A stretch of 64,000 nucleotides of DNA, taken from the NCBI RefSeq assembly GCF_000426645.1, contig NZ_AUFT01000007.1:1-64000 (forward strand), given 5' to 3'. The position numbers were made by a program, and so were the translations under genes. The notes beneath the pieces are model-generated. The model did no database searches. It was not told the DNA's origin and saw nothing but the letters and a program-made list of their open reading frames with translations. Below, piece after piece: positions 51,551 to 61,414 of this stretch; the first letter of the stretch is position 1; each line of letters starts with the position of its first letter. The stretch is from Nakamurella lactea DSM 19367. Its GTDB lineage: Bacteria > Actinomycetota > Actinomycetes > Mycobacteriales > Nakamurellaceae.

Positions 51551-52698
51551 GCGGCCCGTCGCCGGTAGCGGTCCGCCTCGTGGTGCAGCGGCAACCGGTC
51601 GACGAGGAGCTGTTCACCGAGCTCATCGAGCAGGAGTGCGTCGAGCTGGGCAGTTCGGCGCAGCTGTGCTGGATCGATGACCTGGCAACGGCTCTCGATG
51701 GGCTGGACGCGGCGGCGGACTCCGACCGACCGGTAGTGCTGGTCCCCGCGCCGGACGCGCCCGACCTGGTCGACCTCCGGCTCGGCGGCTCGAAGATCGT
51801 CCGGGTGGATCTGCACCTGCGGGACACCGATCCGAGTCCTGGCCTGCACCGGCACATCCAGGGTCGCGGCATCGAGGGGGTGCTCTGGGCGCTCCGCACT
51901 CTCCACCACGGCAGCCGGTGGCCGGAGCGGTTGTCCGCCTACGGGAATGATCCAGCGCAGTACGGCGCGCTGCGCCTGGCGGCACCGGGCGGTAGCGGCG
52001 AGCGGCAGCCGGTCGTCGCCCTGTTGCACGGTGGTTTCTGGCGGGCCCGCTGGCAACTGGACCTGATGGACGCTCTGGCCGTCGACCTCGCCGAGCGCGG
52101 CATCGCCAGCTGGAACGTCGAATACCGATCGCCGGATCGGCACGGCTGGGACGCCACCGTCGCCGACGTCCGGGCCGGCGTCGCCCACCTGAACCGGCTG
52201 GCCGCCGAGCTGCCGATCGATCCTGGCAGGCTGGCGTTGGTCGGGCACTCGGCGGGCGGGCAGCTGGCGGTGCAACTGGCCGCCGACCTGAACGACGAAG
52301 CGCGCTCGGCGGCACTCGATGCGCCCGTGCCCGTGCGTCCGAGGTTGGTGGTGCAGCTGGCCGGTCTGGTCGACCTGGTCGAGACACACCGGCGCGACCT
52401 GGGCAACGGTGCGGTGCCGACCGCTCTCGGCGGTACGCCGCAGGACCTACCCGCGGCCTACGCAGCGGCCTCGCCGCTGTCGCGGGCGCCGATCGGGGTT
52501 CGTCAGCTGGTGGTGGTCGGTAGGGATGACGGTGCCGACCTGCGGGAGATGAGTCGGCGCTACGTCCGCGCCGGACGGTCCGCCGGCGACCAGGTGGAAT
52601 TGCTGGAGGACAAGGGTAATCACTTCACCGTGATCGATCCGGCCAGTCCGATCTGGAAGCAGACCGCCGACACGATCGCGGTGGCCCTGGCCAACTGA
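51547..52698 (+). CDS. Alpha/beta hydrolase
   Basis: A 383-aa hydrolase. Residues 130-383 are an alpha/beta-hydrolase domain with oxyanion motif LLHGGFWRARW, WNVEYRS, nucleophile elbow VGHSAGGQLAV (Ser about 236) and a late His in DKGNHFTVID. The first 125 residues are an extra region with no recognised family. GTG start 51547 overlaps the amidohydrolase stop (GTGA). It probably cleaves an ester or amide of the same compound. Confidence 0.85.
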   Translation: MSGPSPVAVRLVVQRQPVDEELFTELIEQECVELGSSAQLCWIDDLATALDGLDAAADSDRPVVLVPAPDAPDLVDLRLGGSKIVRVDLHLRDTDPSPGLHRHIQGRGIEGVLWALRTLHHGSRWPERLSAYGNDPAQYGALRLAAPGGSGERQPVVALLHGGFWRARWQLDLMDALAVDLAERGIASWNVEYRSPDRHGWDATVADVRAGVAHLNRLAAELPIDPGRLALVGHSAGGQLAVQLAADLNDEARSAALDAPVPVRPRLVVQLAGLVDLVETHRRDLGNGAVPTALGGTPQDLPAAYAAASPLSRAPIGVRQLVVVGRDDGADLREMSRRYVRAGRSAGDQVELLEDKGNHFTVIDPASPIWKQTADTIAVALAN

Positions 52699-52739
52699 GC
52701 TGCTGACGGCTGGGCCCGGCCGGACCTGGCCGGCGGTGC

Positions 52740-53468
52740 TCAGACCGGGAAGGTCCGCGCCGCCGGGTCTGCGAGGCGCCGCTGTAGTTCTGCCTCGATC
52801 ACCGCTTCGTCGTAGACACCGGCGGGATCGTCGTGGGTCGCCATGTACTTGCGGGCGGCGGCGAAGTCGAGCAGCCAGAGTTGATAGATGCGGCGCAGTT
52901 CGGCCAGCGGCGTCGGGTGCTCGTCGACTCGGAGGGACAGGTCGGGGTAGGCCTCGGCGCCGTGGATGAGGATCCCGGCGGACTGCTGACCACGCTGGTC
53001 GCCACCGGCCTGCTGCCCCGCCTCCATCGCCGCCAGTAGGCGTTCCGCGAACGGCAGGTCGGCGGCGGATTCGTAGCGTGCCAACGTTTCCCGCACGACC
53101 GCTGGTCCGGCCAGCAGGTTGCCGGCAACGCTCACCCCGACCCCGGTGCGGTGTCCCGACCAGTCGTGGCACGCCGACCCGGTGGCGGCACCGACGGTGC
53201 CGTTGCGGTCCACCGCATGTACCTGACGATGATCGCGCCCCGCGTCAGCGGCGAGCAGTTGCGCGATGGCGTCCGACGCGGCGGCGCCGCCGCCGAGCAG
53301 CTGCAGGCCGTTGGGACCGTAGGTTGGATTGATCATCGCCTGGGTGCAGACGGCGCCGGTCCCTGGCGTCACATTCAGACATAGGCCGGCGGCGGCGACG
53401 AACCTGGTGGCGACGGCGGCGCCGAACGACCCGGTCTCCGGATCGCGGGCGACGATGGACCATGTCAT
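52740..53468 (-). CDS. DUF1028 family protein
   Basis: A 242-aa protein matching DUF1028, predicted Ntn-type hydrolases often found near amino-acid and amide degradation genes. It starts MTWSIVARDPETGSFGAAVATRF, followed by TGAVCTQAMINPTYGP, VHAVDRNGTVGAATGSACHDW and GVSVAGNLLAGPAVV (each typical). It converges on the alpha/beta hydrolase gene with a 41-bp gap. Its role is probably part of the same pathway. Confidence 0.87.
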   Translation of the reverse strand: MTWSIVARDPETGSFGAAVATRFVAAAGLCLNVTPGTGAVCTQAMINPTYGPNGLQLLGGGAAASDAIAQLLAADAGRDHRQVHAVDRNGTVGAATGSACHDWSGHRTGVGVSVAGNLLAGPAVVRETLARYESAADLPFAERLLAAMEAGQQAGGDQRGQQSAGILIHGAEAYPDLSLRVDEHPTPLAELRRIYQLWLLDFAAARKYMATHDDPAGVYDEAVIEAELQRRLADPAARTFPV

Positions 53469-53612
53469 CGCCGGATCCTATCCGCGGGCAACCTGTTGCG
53501 CGGTAGATAGCCAGGGGTCCCGGATTAACCTCATCGAGATGACTGTCGCCGCCAGAGCGTTCGCCGCCCTGAACACGTTTAACCGCAACCATCCCTGATC
53601 GCACAACGATGC

Positions 53613-53741
53613 TTACCCCGTAAGGGCGAAGGGCCGGTACAGAACGCGCTCGACCCCCGAGTAGGCCTCATGCCACACGTCCCGTTCATCGTCGGGTGTG
53701 CCTCCGCGGCCAAGGAACACTGTGCCAGCCACGAAGCCCAT
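53613..53741 (-). pseudogene. 42-aa N-terminal fragment like peptidase E (S51)
   Basis: The frame MGFVAGTVFLGRGGTPDDER...ERVLYRPFAL then a stop resembles the first 40 residues of actinobacterial peptidase E/GATase1-like proteins (glycine-rich FLGxGG loop, charged helix, RVLYxPFAL strand). The rest of the enzyme, including the catalytic Ser, is absent. It may be a degraded gene rather than a small protein. Confidence 0.45.
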
Positions 53742-53841
53742 TCAGCCTGGCCAGCGCCGTGAGAGCAATATGTATCCCGGGCCGATCGTCAATCAAGACG
53801 TTTCCGCCGACTCCTCAGCTGCCGCGGCAGCCAGCTCAACC

Positions 53842-53951
53842 CTGATCGATGACTTCGCGAAGCTCACCTGCACGACCATCTGCGCCGGGTGCGCGAAGCG
53901 CTGGTCTGGAAATTGGATGGGCTGTCCGAGTGCGACCTCGCGCTCCCGCAC
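53842..53951 (+). pseudogene. Frameshifted fragment of a DinB/DUF664 gene
   Basis: LIDDFAK in one frame is followed after a shift by HLHDHLRRVREALVWKLDGL then SECDLALPH in another. This is the N-terminal pattern of DinB/DUF664 proteins. No start codon or downstream part remains; it is a relic. Confidence 0.6.
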
Positions 53952-53954
53952 CTT

Positions 53955-55151
53955 TCAGGGTGCGAAGGATCTGCCCAACGGTGACAGATAGATCGAGTTG
54001 ACCCGCTCGCCGTCCAACCATTCGGTGAGCCGCGCCGCTCGGTCGTCCAGAGCGCGACGTGCCGCCGGGTCGAGCGGTTCGGCCGGCACCACGATCACGT
54101 CGCCGCTGTCCGGATGTTGGGTCCAGCCACCGACGATCCGGCCGTTCCACCAGGCGCTGGGGCCACCGTTGCCCGCGGAGTCGAACAGTTTGTCCCGGTG
54201 AGGTCCGAGATAGAACTCGCGGTGCTTCCAACCCATGGTGGTCGGGTCGAGGGCCGGCAGCAACGCTGCCCAGTCCGACACTTCGGGCTCCGGGTCGAGG
54301 TCGTCGGGCAGCACCCAGCCGACCCCGTCCGCCAACGCCACCTCGACGGCGTCGAGGTCGGTAAGAGCCCGGCGGACCGCGGTTTTGGTGGCGCCGAGCC
54401 ACCAGACGATGTCGGCCTCGGTGCCCGGTCCGAAGCGCTCCAGCCAGCGCCGCACCAGCTCGGTGTATCCCAGGTCCGGCGTGACCGGTCCTGGCCCGGT
54501 GCTCGGGCTCGGCCCGTCCGGCAGCCAGTCGCCGGTCAGGGTCCAGCGAGGCCGCGACGCCTTCCAACCGCCGGCGTTGTCGCCGCGAACGATCCGGCCG
54601 GACGCCGCCAGGGCGGTCAGCACCCGCGGCGCGATCGGGAACTCGCCACCCCATTTGCTGTCCGTCCGGCCGGTCCGGAATCGCTTGTCCAGGGCGGGTA
54701 TCGCCGCCCGTAGTTCGGTGGTGGTCAGCGGACCGCGTTCGGCGATCAGCTCGTGCACCGCCATGGTGGTCCTGGTCACCCAGCGCCGGCCGTCGCGGGC
54801 GATCCCGGACTTCTCCACGTCACGGGCCAGCCGCTCCCGTTCGGTGCTGGCGACCCGGGCGGACGCGCTGCCCCAGACCGCCGGCAGCAGGTCGCGGGGG
54901 AAGGCGAACACGGTGCGGCGCATGGCGAGTTGCTTGACGATCGACCGATCGGCGTACAGCGATCGGTCGACGTCCGCCCGACTGGCTCCGCTGCGCGCCC
55001 AGGCCGCCAGATGCACGCTCGACGGTTCGGTTGCATGCAGGCAGACCGTCGCCCTGGCGGCGGCCTCCACCGAGTCGACCCGGCAGTCGGTGGCCAGTGC
55101 CTGCCGTCGGGCCAGCCGGATCCTTCGTTGCTCGTCGCTGATCTGCCGCAT
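53955..55151 (-). CDS. AlkZ-like winged-helix DNA-binding protein
   Basis: A 398-aa protein of the HTH_42/AlkZ family (tandem winged helices), some members of which are DNA glycosylases that unhook interstrand crosslinks. Family features are RRIRLARRQALA, ATVCLHATEPSSVHLAAWAR, LYADRSIVKQLAMRRTVFAFPRDLLP, DIVWWLGATKTAVRRAL and AWWNGRIVGGWTQ. The glycosylase-type QxQ is seen as HATEPS in this branch, so enzymatic activity is uncertain. Length is normal. Confidence 0.85.
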   Translation of the reverse strand: MRQISDEQRRIRLARRQALATDCRVDSVEAAARATVCLHATEPSSVHLAAWARSGASRADVDRSLYADRSIVKQLAMRRTVFAFPRDLLPAVWGSASARVASTERERLARDVEKSGIARDGRRWVTRTTMAVHELIAERGPLTTTELRAAIPALDKRFRTGRTDSKWGGEFPIAPRVLTALAASGRIVRGDNAGGWKASRPRWTLTGDWLPDGPSPSTGPGPVTPDLGYTELVRRWLERFGPGTEADIVWWLGATKTAVRRALTDLDAVEVALADGVGWVLPDDLDPEPEVSDWAALLPALDPTTMGWKHREFYLGPHRDKLFDSAGNGGPSAWWNGRIVGGWTQHPDSGDVIVVPAEPLDPAARRALDDRAARLTEWLDGERVNSIYLSPLGRSFAP

Positions 55152-55217
55152 CCGACCATTGTGCGGGTGGGCACGGACACTCCGACCGCGATCGATGACC
55201 CGAGAGCTCGACGGGCG

Positions 55218-57317
55218 CTATGCCGAGACCAGGGCCGTCAGGTCGCGCAGGGCGTCCTCCCGGACGATGCGCACCACGATGCGGTCGAGGGCGGCGTCGA
55301 TCTGCGCGTCCTTCACCCCACCGACGTCACCGACGTCGCCGGCCCCACCGACGTCGCCGGCCCCACCGACGTCGCCGGCCTTGGCGGGCAACCAATCCGC
55401 CAACTGCTCCCGTACCCAGGTCCGGACCGCCTGAATGATCAGGTCCACTTCGGCCCTACCGGTATCGGTGAGCCGGAGCACCTCACCGTCGCGACGCAGA
55501 TAGCCTGCCGCCACGATGTCCCGGTAGAAGGAATCCAGCACGCCGGCAGGGATGCCGACCCGCCGCTCGATGTCGACAACTCTTGGCGCACTGGTGATCT
55601 CTTCCCGCAGGTAGACGCCGAGGACTCCCCAGATCGTCGGGATGTCCATGGCGGTGCCGGACGCGGCGAGTACCGAGGCTGCGGCCGCCCGGCCATGACG
55701 CCGCAACACTTCGCCGACGATCTTCTCCAGCTGGGCCTCGGCGTCCGGGGGTTCCGGAACGGCGAAGCCCTCCCCGGTGGCGGCCGGCCGGATGCCGTCC
55801 CGCAAGGCGACCTGCGGCAGGAAGAGCGCCGCGACGAAAGCAAGCAGCGCAACGGGAATGGCCCACAGGAAGACGTTGTGCAGGGCGTCCGCGTAGGCCG
55901 CAACCACCGGCGCGGCAACCGTGTCCGGCAGGGCATTCAGCGCGATCGGGTTGGTGGCGACCTCCGGCGACATCCCGGAGGCGACGATCGCAGCCGGCAG
56001 CGAGTCGGCGATTCCGTTGGAATAGATGGTGCCGAGCACGGCGGCGCCGAACGCACCGCCGAGGGTGCGGAAGAAAGTGACGCCGGACGTTGCGGTGCCG
56101 AGATCGGCGTAGTCGGCGGTGTTCTGCACGATGATCGTCAGGATCTGCATCATCAGGCCGATGCCGGCGCCGAGGATGAACAGGTACAGCGTCTCGACGA
56201 TGACGCTGGTGTCCTGGTTCAGCCGGGACAGCAGGAACAACCCGACGGCCATCACGGCTGATCCGACGATGGGGAACACTCGGTACTTCCCGGTCCGGCC
56301 GACGTACGCGCCACTGGCGATGGCGGTCAGCAGCAGCCCGATCACCATCGGCAGCATCCGCAATCCCGAGCTGGTTGCCGTGGCCCCGCCGACGAACTGC
56401 ATGAAGGTGGGCAGGAAGGTGATTGAGCCCATCATCCCGAATCCGACGATGAAGCTCAGCAGCGAGGCCATGGTGAACACCCGGCCCCGGAACAATCGCA
56501 TCGGCAGGATCGGTTCCTCCGCGCGGAGCTCGACCTGCACGAAGATCGCCAGCGCGATCAGCGACCCGGCGAACAGCCCGATGATGGTGGCCGATCCCCA
56601 GGCGTACTGCGTCCCGCCCCAGGAGGTGGCCAGGATCAGGCCGGTCGATCCCAGGGCGACGAACAGCACGCCGAGATAGTCGATCTTCGGCTTGCTGCCG
56701 GTCCGAATGCCCGGGATCGTCCGGGCGGCCATCAGAATGACGATGATCGCGATCGGCACGTTGACGTAGAACGCCCACCGCCAGGAAAGATGATCGGTGA
56801 ACAGGCCGCCCAGCAGCGGCCCGAGGACCGTGGTGACGCCGAACACCGCGCCCAACGCGCCCTGGTACTTGCCCCGCTCCCGCAGCGGGATGACCTCGCC
56901 GATCAGCGCGGTCGCGGTGACCATCAGCCCGCCGGCGCCGATGCCCTGGATCGCCCGGAAGGCGATCATCATCGACATGTTCTGCGACAGCCCGCAGAAC
57001 AGTGAGCCGACGATGAAGACCACAACACTGATCTGGAAGAGCATCTTCCGGCCGTACAGGTCGCCGAACTTGCCCGCCAGCACGGTGGAAATGGTCTCCG
57101 CCAGCATGTATGAGGTGACCACCCAGCTCATGTGGCCGGCGCCGCCGAGGTCGCCGACGATGGTCGGCAGGGCGGTCGAGACGATGGTCTGGTCCAGGGC
57201 GGACAGCAGCATGCCGAGCATGATCGTGGCGAAGATGATGTTCATCTGGGCACGCGACAGTGCCGGGGTCGTCTCCGGTCCGGCCGCCTCGGGCCGCACG
57301 GCCAGTTCGTGAGTCAT
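55218..57317 (-). CDS. DHA2-type MFS drug exporter with C-terminal winged-helix tail
   Basis: A 699-aa 14-helix major facilitator pump: MLLSALDQTIVSTALPTIVGDLG (motif D1), the GKFGDLYGRKMLF loop and RAIQGIGAGGLM (motif C-like), GPLLGGLFTDHLSWRW. After the last helix (about residue 530) comes a 170-aa cytosolic tail with a winged-helix pattern (IERRVGIPAGVLDSFYRDIV, GYLRRDGEVLRLTDTGRAEVD) and a short Ala/Gly/Asp/Val repeat. Some actinobacterial DHA2 pumps have such tails. ATG 57317 is preferred to 57332. Substrate unknown. Confidence 0.9.
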   Translation of the reverse strand: MTHELAVRPEAAGPETTPALSRAQMNIIFATIMLGMLLSALDQTIVSTALPTIVGDLGGAGHMSWVVTSYMLAETISTVLAGKFGDLYGRKMLFQISVVVFIVGSLFCGLSQNMSMMIAFRAIQGIGAGGLMVTATALIGEVIPLRERGKYQGALGAVFGVTTVLGPLLGGLFTDHLSWRWAFYVNVPIAIIVILMAARTIPGIRTGSKPKIDYLGVLFVALGSTGLILATSWGGTQYAWGSATIIGLFAGSLIALAIFVQVELRAEEPILPMRLFRGRVFTMASLLSFIVGFGMMGSITFLPTFMQFVGGATATSSGLRMLPMVIGLLLTAIASGAYVGRTGKYRVFPIVGSAVMAVGLFLLSRLNQDTSVIVETLYLFILGAGIGLMMQILTIIVQNTADYADLGTATSGVTFFRTLGGAFGAAVLGTIYSNGIADSLPAAIVASGMSPEVATNPIALNALPDTVAAPVVAAYADALHNVFLWAIPVALLAFVAALFLPQVALRDGIRPAATGEGFAVPEPPDAEAQLEKIVGEVLRRHGRAAAASVLAASGTAMDIPTIWGVLGVYLREEITSAPRVVDIERRVGIPAGVLDSFYRDIVAAGYLRRDGEVLRLTDTGRAEVDLIIQAVRTWVREQLADWLPAKAGDVGGAGDVGGAGDVGDVGGVKDAQIDAALDRIVVRIVREDALRDLTALVSA
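55328..55380. repeat. 18-bp tandem repeat in the exporter tail
   Basis: Three copies of CACCGACGTCGCCGGCCC (third copy one base short). In the protein they encode AGDVGG repeats. The frame is kept. Confidence 0.85.
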
Positions 57318-57399
57318 CGGCATCTCCCGCACCCGTCTGGCGACGGGCCAACGGAGCGTAAGCCCGGGATCGTCGATCCGCGCGCCGAGCGGGCGGGGT

Positions 57400-58491
57400 T
57401 CAGCGGATCGACGGCTCGCGGCGCGGCACCCTGATCCGGTTCCACCACAACGACAGTCCGACCGCGAGTGCGATCAGCAGGCCGCCGGCGGCGGCGAACC
57501 AGGCCGCCAGGTCGGCCTTCTCGGTGATCAGGGTGACGTGGTTGGGCAGGTCGGCCAGCGCGGTCTGCAGCTGGTCGGCGTTCTCGGCCCGGTAGTACTG
57601 ACCGCCGGTGGTTTCGGCGATCTGCTGCAGCGCGGGCTCGTCGATCACCAACGGGTTGCCGCGGCCGCCGCCGAATCCGCCGCCGGGACCGCCGAAACCC
57701 CCGCCCCCGCCTCCGTAACTGCCGCCGCTGGCCCAACCCTCGACCTGGGCGCCGGTACAGGCCATCCTGGTCGGGGTAGTGGTGCCGAATCCGATGGTGT
57801 AGACCCGCAGCCCCCGGGCGGCTGCCTGCTGCGCCGCCTGGGCCGGGTCGACGCCCTGGGTGTTGGCTCCGTCGGTGAGTACGACGATGACGTCAGCGGC
57901 GTCGGCCTGCGCGGTCGTGGTGAGATCGGCGCCGGTCGGCGCGACCGCCGGGTCGATGGCGGCGATACCGTCGATGGCAGTGAGGATCGCCGACCCGATG
58001 GCGGTGCCGCGGGCGGTGGTCAGTTGCTGGATCGCGGCGACCAACGCATCGGTGTCGGTGGTCGGTGGGACCTGCAGCCCGGCGACTCCGGCGAAGGCGA
58101 CCAGGCCGATCTTCGGCCCACCGGCCTGGGACCTGACGAAGGCGATCGCCGCCTGCTCGGCGACGGTGATGCGGTTCGGGGCGACGTCGGTGGAGCACAT
58201 CGAGCCCGAGACGTCCATCGCCAGCATGATCGTCGTCGAGTCGCTCGGCACCGGCACGGTCGCCTGTGGGCGAGCCGCCCCCACCCCGAGCACCAGCAGG
58301 CCGAGCATCAGCAGCAGTACCGGGATCCGCCTGGTCCACCGGGTTCGACCGGGCACCGCTGCCCGCACCAAGGCGATCGAGGTGACGGTGACGGCGGACC
58401 GGCGCCGGCGTCGCCGGGACCACCAGGCGATGCCCAGCACCAGCGGGATCAGCAGGAGCGACAACAGCGCCAGCGGCCAGCTGAAGGTCAT
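57400..58491 (-). CDS. VWA-domain membrane protein (BatA-like)
   Basis: A 363-aa protein: two N-terminal membrane helices (ALLSLLLIPLVLGIAWW; VLLLMLGLLVLGVGAARP), a von Willebrand A domain with metal-ion site MLAMDVSGSMCSTD, TDGANTQGV, and a C-terminal helix (AAAGGLLIALAVGLSLWW). A Gly/Phe/Gly-rich loop follows the VWA core. It is the last of the MoxR-DUF58-VWA-VWA set and shares a base with the previous stop. Confidence 0.88.
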   Translation of the reverse strand: MTFSWPLALLSLLLIPLVLGIAWWSRRRRRRSAVTVTSIALVRAAVPGRTRWTRRIPVLLLMLGLLVLGVGAARPQATVPVPSDSTTIMLAMDVSGSMCSTDVAPNRITVAEQAAIAFVRSQAGGPKIGLVAFAGVAGLQVPPTTDTDALVAAIQQLTTARGTAIGSAILTAIDGIAAIDPAVAPTGADLTTTAQADAADVIVVLTDGANTQGVDPAQAAQQAAARGLRVYTIGFGTTTPTRMACTGAQVEGWASGGSYGGGGGGFGGPGGGFGGGRGNPLVIDEPALQQIAETTGGQYYRAENADQLQTALADLPNHVTLITEKADLAAWFAAAGGLLIALAVGLSLWWNRIRVPRREPSIR

Positions 58492-59447
58492 CAGACCAAC
58501 CTCCCCGTGCGCACGACCGTCAGTACCGCCCCGGCGCCGAGCAGCAGCAGGGCGAAGCCGATGAAGGCGCCGGCCAGCGGCACCTGCTGATCGGCGACCG
58601 TCAGCCGCAGGTCGATGCTCGAGGCGACCCCGTCGAGCTCGGCGGCGCTGGATGCCGGGTGATAACTGCCACCTGCCGTCCGGGCGATCATGGTCAGCTC
58701 CTGCTCGTCCAGCGCGGTGTGCAGTTGGTAGCCGTCCACCTGCACCGTGCCGCCCGCTGCGGTGCCGACGCCGACCGTGTCGATGTGCACCCCGGCGTTC
58801 TGGGCGGCGGTCGCGGCGAGCTCGGCGCTGCCCTGCTGGCCCTGGTCCTCACCGTCGGAGAACAGCACGATGGTCGCCGACCCCCAGTACCCGAGATCGG
58901 GCAGCGAGCCGTCCTTGTTCAGCGACACGGTCTTGCCGGTGATCGCCGTCAGCGAGCCGACGATCGCCGCGGCCAGTGACGTCCCACCCGAGATCCGCAG
59001 GTTCTGCACGGCAGCCACCGCGGCCGCCCGGTCCGGCCCGGGCAGCGACGTGCTCAGCGCACCCTGGTCGAACCCGACCACCCCGATGTCGACGGTGTCC
59101 GGCTGGGCATTGATGAACGCGGTCGCCGCCTGCTGGGCGGCGGCCAGCCGGCTGGGTGCGACGTCGGTGGCCGCCATGCTGTTCGACAGGTCCATCGCCA
59201 CGATGACGGTTCCCGCCGACCTGCCGACCGGGAGCGAGGCCGCCGGGCCGGCCATCGCGACCGCCAGCACGGCGAGGCCGGCCAGGGTGAACCATCCACC
59301 GATGGCCCGGCGTCGACCGGTCGGGGCCGAGATTCCCGCGCCGGCCAGCGCTTCGCGCCGACGCCGGGTGAACAGCACGACGCCGACGATGAGCGCGACG
59401 ACCAAGACAGCGCCGACGACGAGCAGCAACGGGCTGGTGAGCGTCAT
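58491..59447 (-). CDS. VWA-domain membrane protein
   Basis: A 318-aa relative of the downstream gene: N-terminal helices, metal-ion site VIVAMDLSNSMAATD, VGFDQGALSTSLPGPDR, VLFSDGEDQGQQGS and a C-terminal helix (GAFIGFALLLLGAGAVLTVV). ATG 59447 overlaps the DUF58 stop by 4 bp, so the longer frame to 59606 is not used. Membrane-anchored VWA pairs of this kind work with MoxR ATPases in assembling or inserting extracytoplasmic complexes. Confidence 0.88.
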   Translation of the reverse strand: MTLTSPLLLVVGAVLVVALIVGVVLFTRRRREALAGAGISAPTGRRRAIGGWFTLAGLAVLAVAMAGPAASLPVGRSAGTVIVAMDLSNSMAATDVAPSRLAAAQQAATAFINAQPDTVDIGVVGFDQGALSTSLPGPDRAAAVAAVQNLRISGGTSLAAAIVGSLTAITGKTVSLNKDGSLPDLGYWGSATIVLFSDGEDQGQQGSAELAATAAQNAGVHIDTVGVGTAAGGTVQVDGYQLHTALDEQELTMIARTAGGSYHPASSAAELDGVASSIDLRLTVADQQVPLAGAFIGFALLLLGAGAVLTVVRTGRLV

Positions 59448-60328
59448 CTGTGTCGCCGGCCGGTCTCGGCGACAACCGACACCAGGGTGTCGACCAGGTC
59501 GCTGTCGGTGTCGACCCGATGGTGCGGCACCCCGGCACGGCGCATGCCGGCCAGCAGGCCGGCCTCCCGGACGTCGACCCCTTCGGAGAACCGCGAACGG
59601 AACCACGGATCGCTGGAGTCGACCAGTAGTTGCTCGCCGGTCTCGGCGTCCTCCACCACGATCATGCCGACCTCGGGGATGGCGTCGTCGGCGGCGTCCA
59701 CCACCCGCAGCGCCACCACCTCGTTGCGGTGGGCCAGCCGCAGCAGCGGCCGCTCCCAGTCGCCGGTGCCGATGAAATCGGAGATCACCACCACCAGGCT
59801 GCGCCGCTTGGCCAGCGACGCCGCCGCCTCGAGCATCGCGGCGAGATCGGTGGTGCTGCCCCTGCGGTCGACCGGGGTGCGGTCGATCTCCCGGCTGATC
59901 CGCAGTGCCTGATTGCGACCGGTGCCGGGTCGCACGATGCGCACCGACCCGGTGTCGTAGAGCACGGCGCCGACCCGGTTGCCGTTGCGACTGAGCAGTC
60001 GGGCCAGGATCATCGCCAGCTCGGCGAGCACGTCGTGCTTGCCGCGGCCGGGGGCACCGATCGACATGGACGCCGAAGAATCCAGCACCAGCCAGGCGGT
60101 CAACTCGCGATCCTCGATGAACTCCCGCACCTGCAGTTCGCCCAGCCGCGCGGTGACGTTCCAGTCGATGTGCCGGGCGTCGTCACCGTCGACGTAGGCC
60201 CGCAGACCGGCGAAATCCAGGCCGGAGCCGCGGTGCAGGGTGCGGTACGCCCCCTGCAGCCGACCGTCCAGCCGCCGGATCACCCGCCACTCGAGGCGGA
60301 GCAGCAGCTTGTCGGGTGCGGAGGTCAT
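59444..60328 (-). CDS. DUF58 family protein
   Basis: A 294-aa cytosolic DUF58 protein: GSGLDFAGLRAYVDGDDARHIDWNVTARLGELQVREF (in parts, the family block) and a VWA-like fold with LVLDSSASMSIG. It usually lies between MoxR and VWA genes. Spacing is 20 bp after MoxR and a 4-bp overlap with the next gene. Confidence 0.93.
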   Translation of the reverse strand: MTSAPDKLLLRLEWRVIRRLDGRLQGAYRTLHRGSGLDFAGLRAYVDGDDARHIDWNVTARLGELQVREFIEDRELTAWLVLDSSASMSIGAPGRGKHDVLAELAMILARLLSRNGNRVGAVLYDTGSVRIVRPGTGRNQALRISREIDRTPVDRRGSTTDLAAMLEAAASLAKRRSLVVVISDFIGTGDWERPLLRLAHRNEVVALRVVDAADDAIPEVGMIVVEDAETGEQLLVDSSDPWFRSRFSEGVDVREAGLLAGMRRAGVPHHRVDTDSDLVDTLVSVVAETGRRHR

Positions 60329-60348
60329 GGGCTCGGCGCCGTTCCCGT

Positions 60349-61353
<1,005 letters not shown>

Positions 61354-61414
61354 CTGCGTTCCTCTTCGGTCGGGGGTGATGGCCGGTTCGTTCGTGGCCG
61401 CGCTCACTGTGGGT

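Noticed and set aside
53539..53598. 19-codon frame beginning MTVAARAFAALNTF
   Set aside because: It looks vaguely like a protein N-terminus, but it is too short and lacks a ribosome site, so I do not call it.
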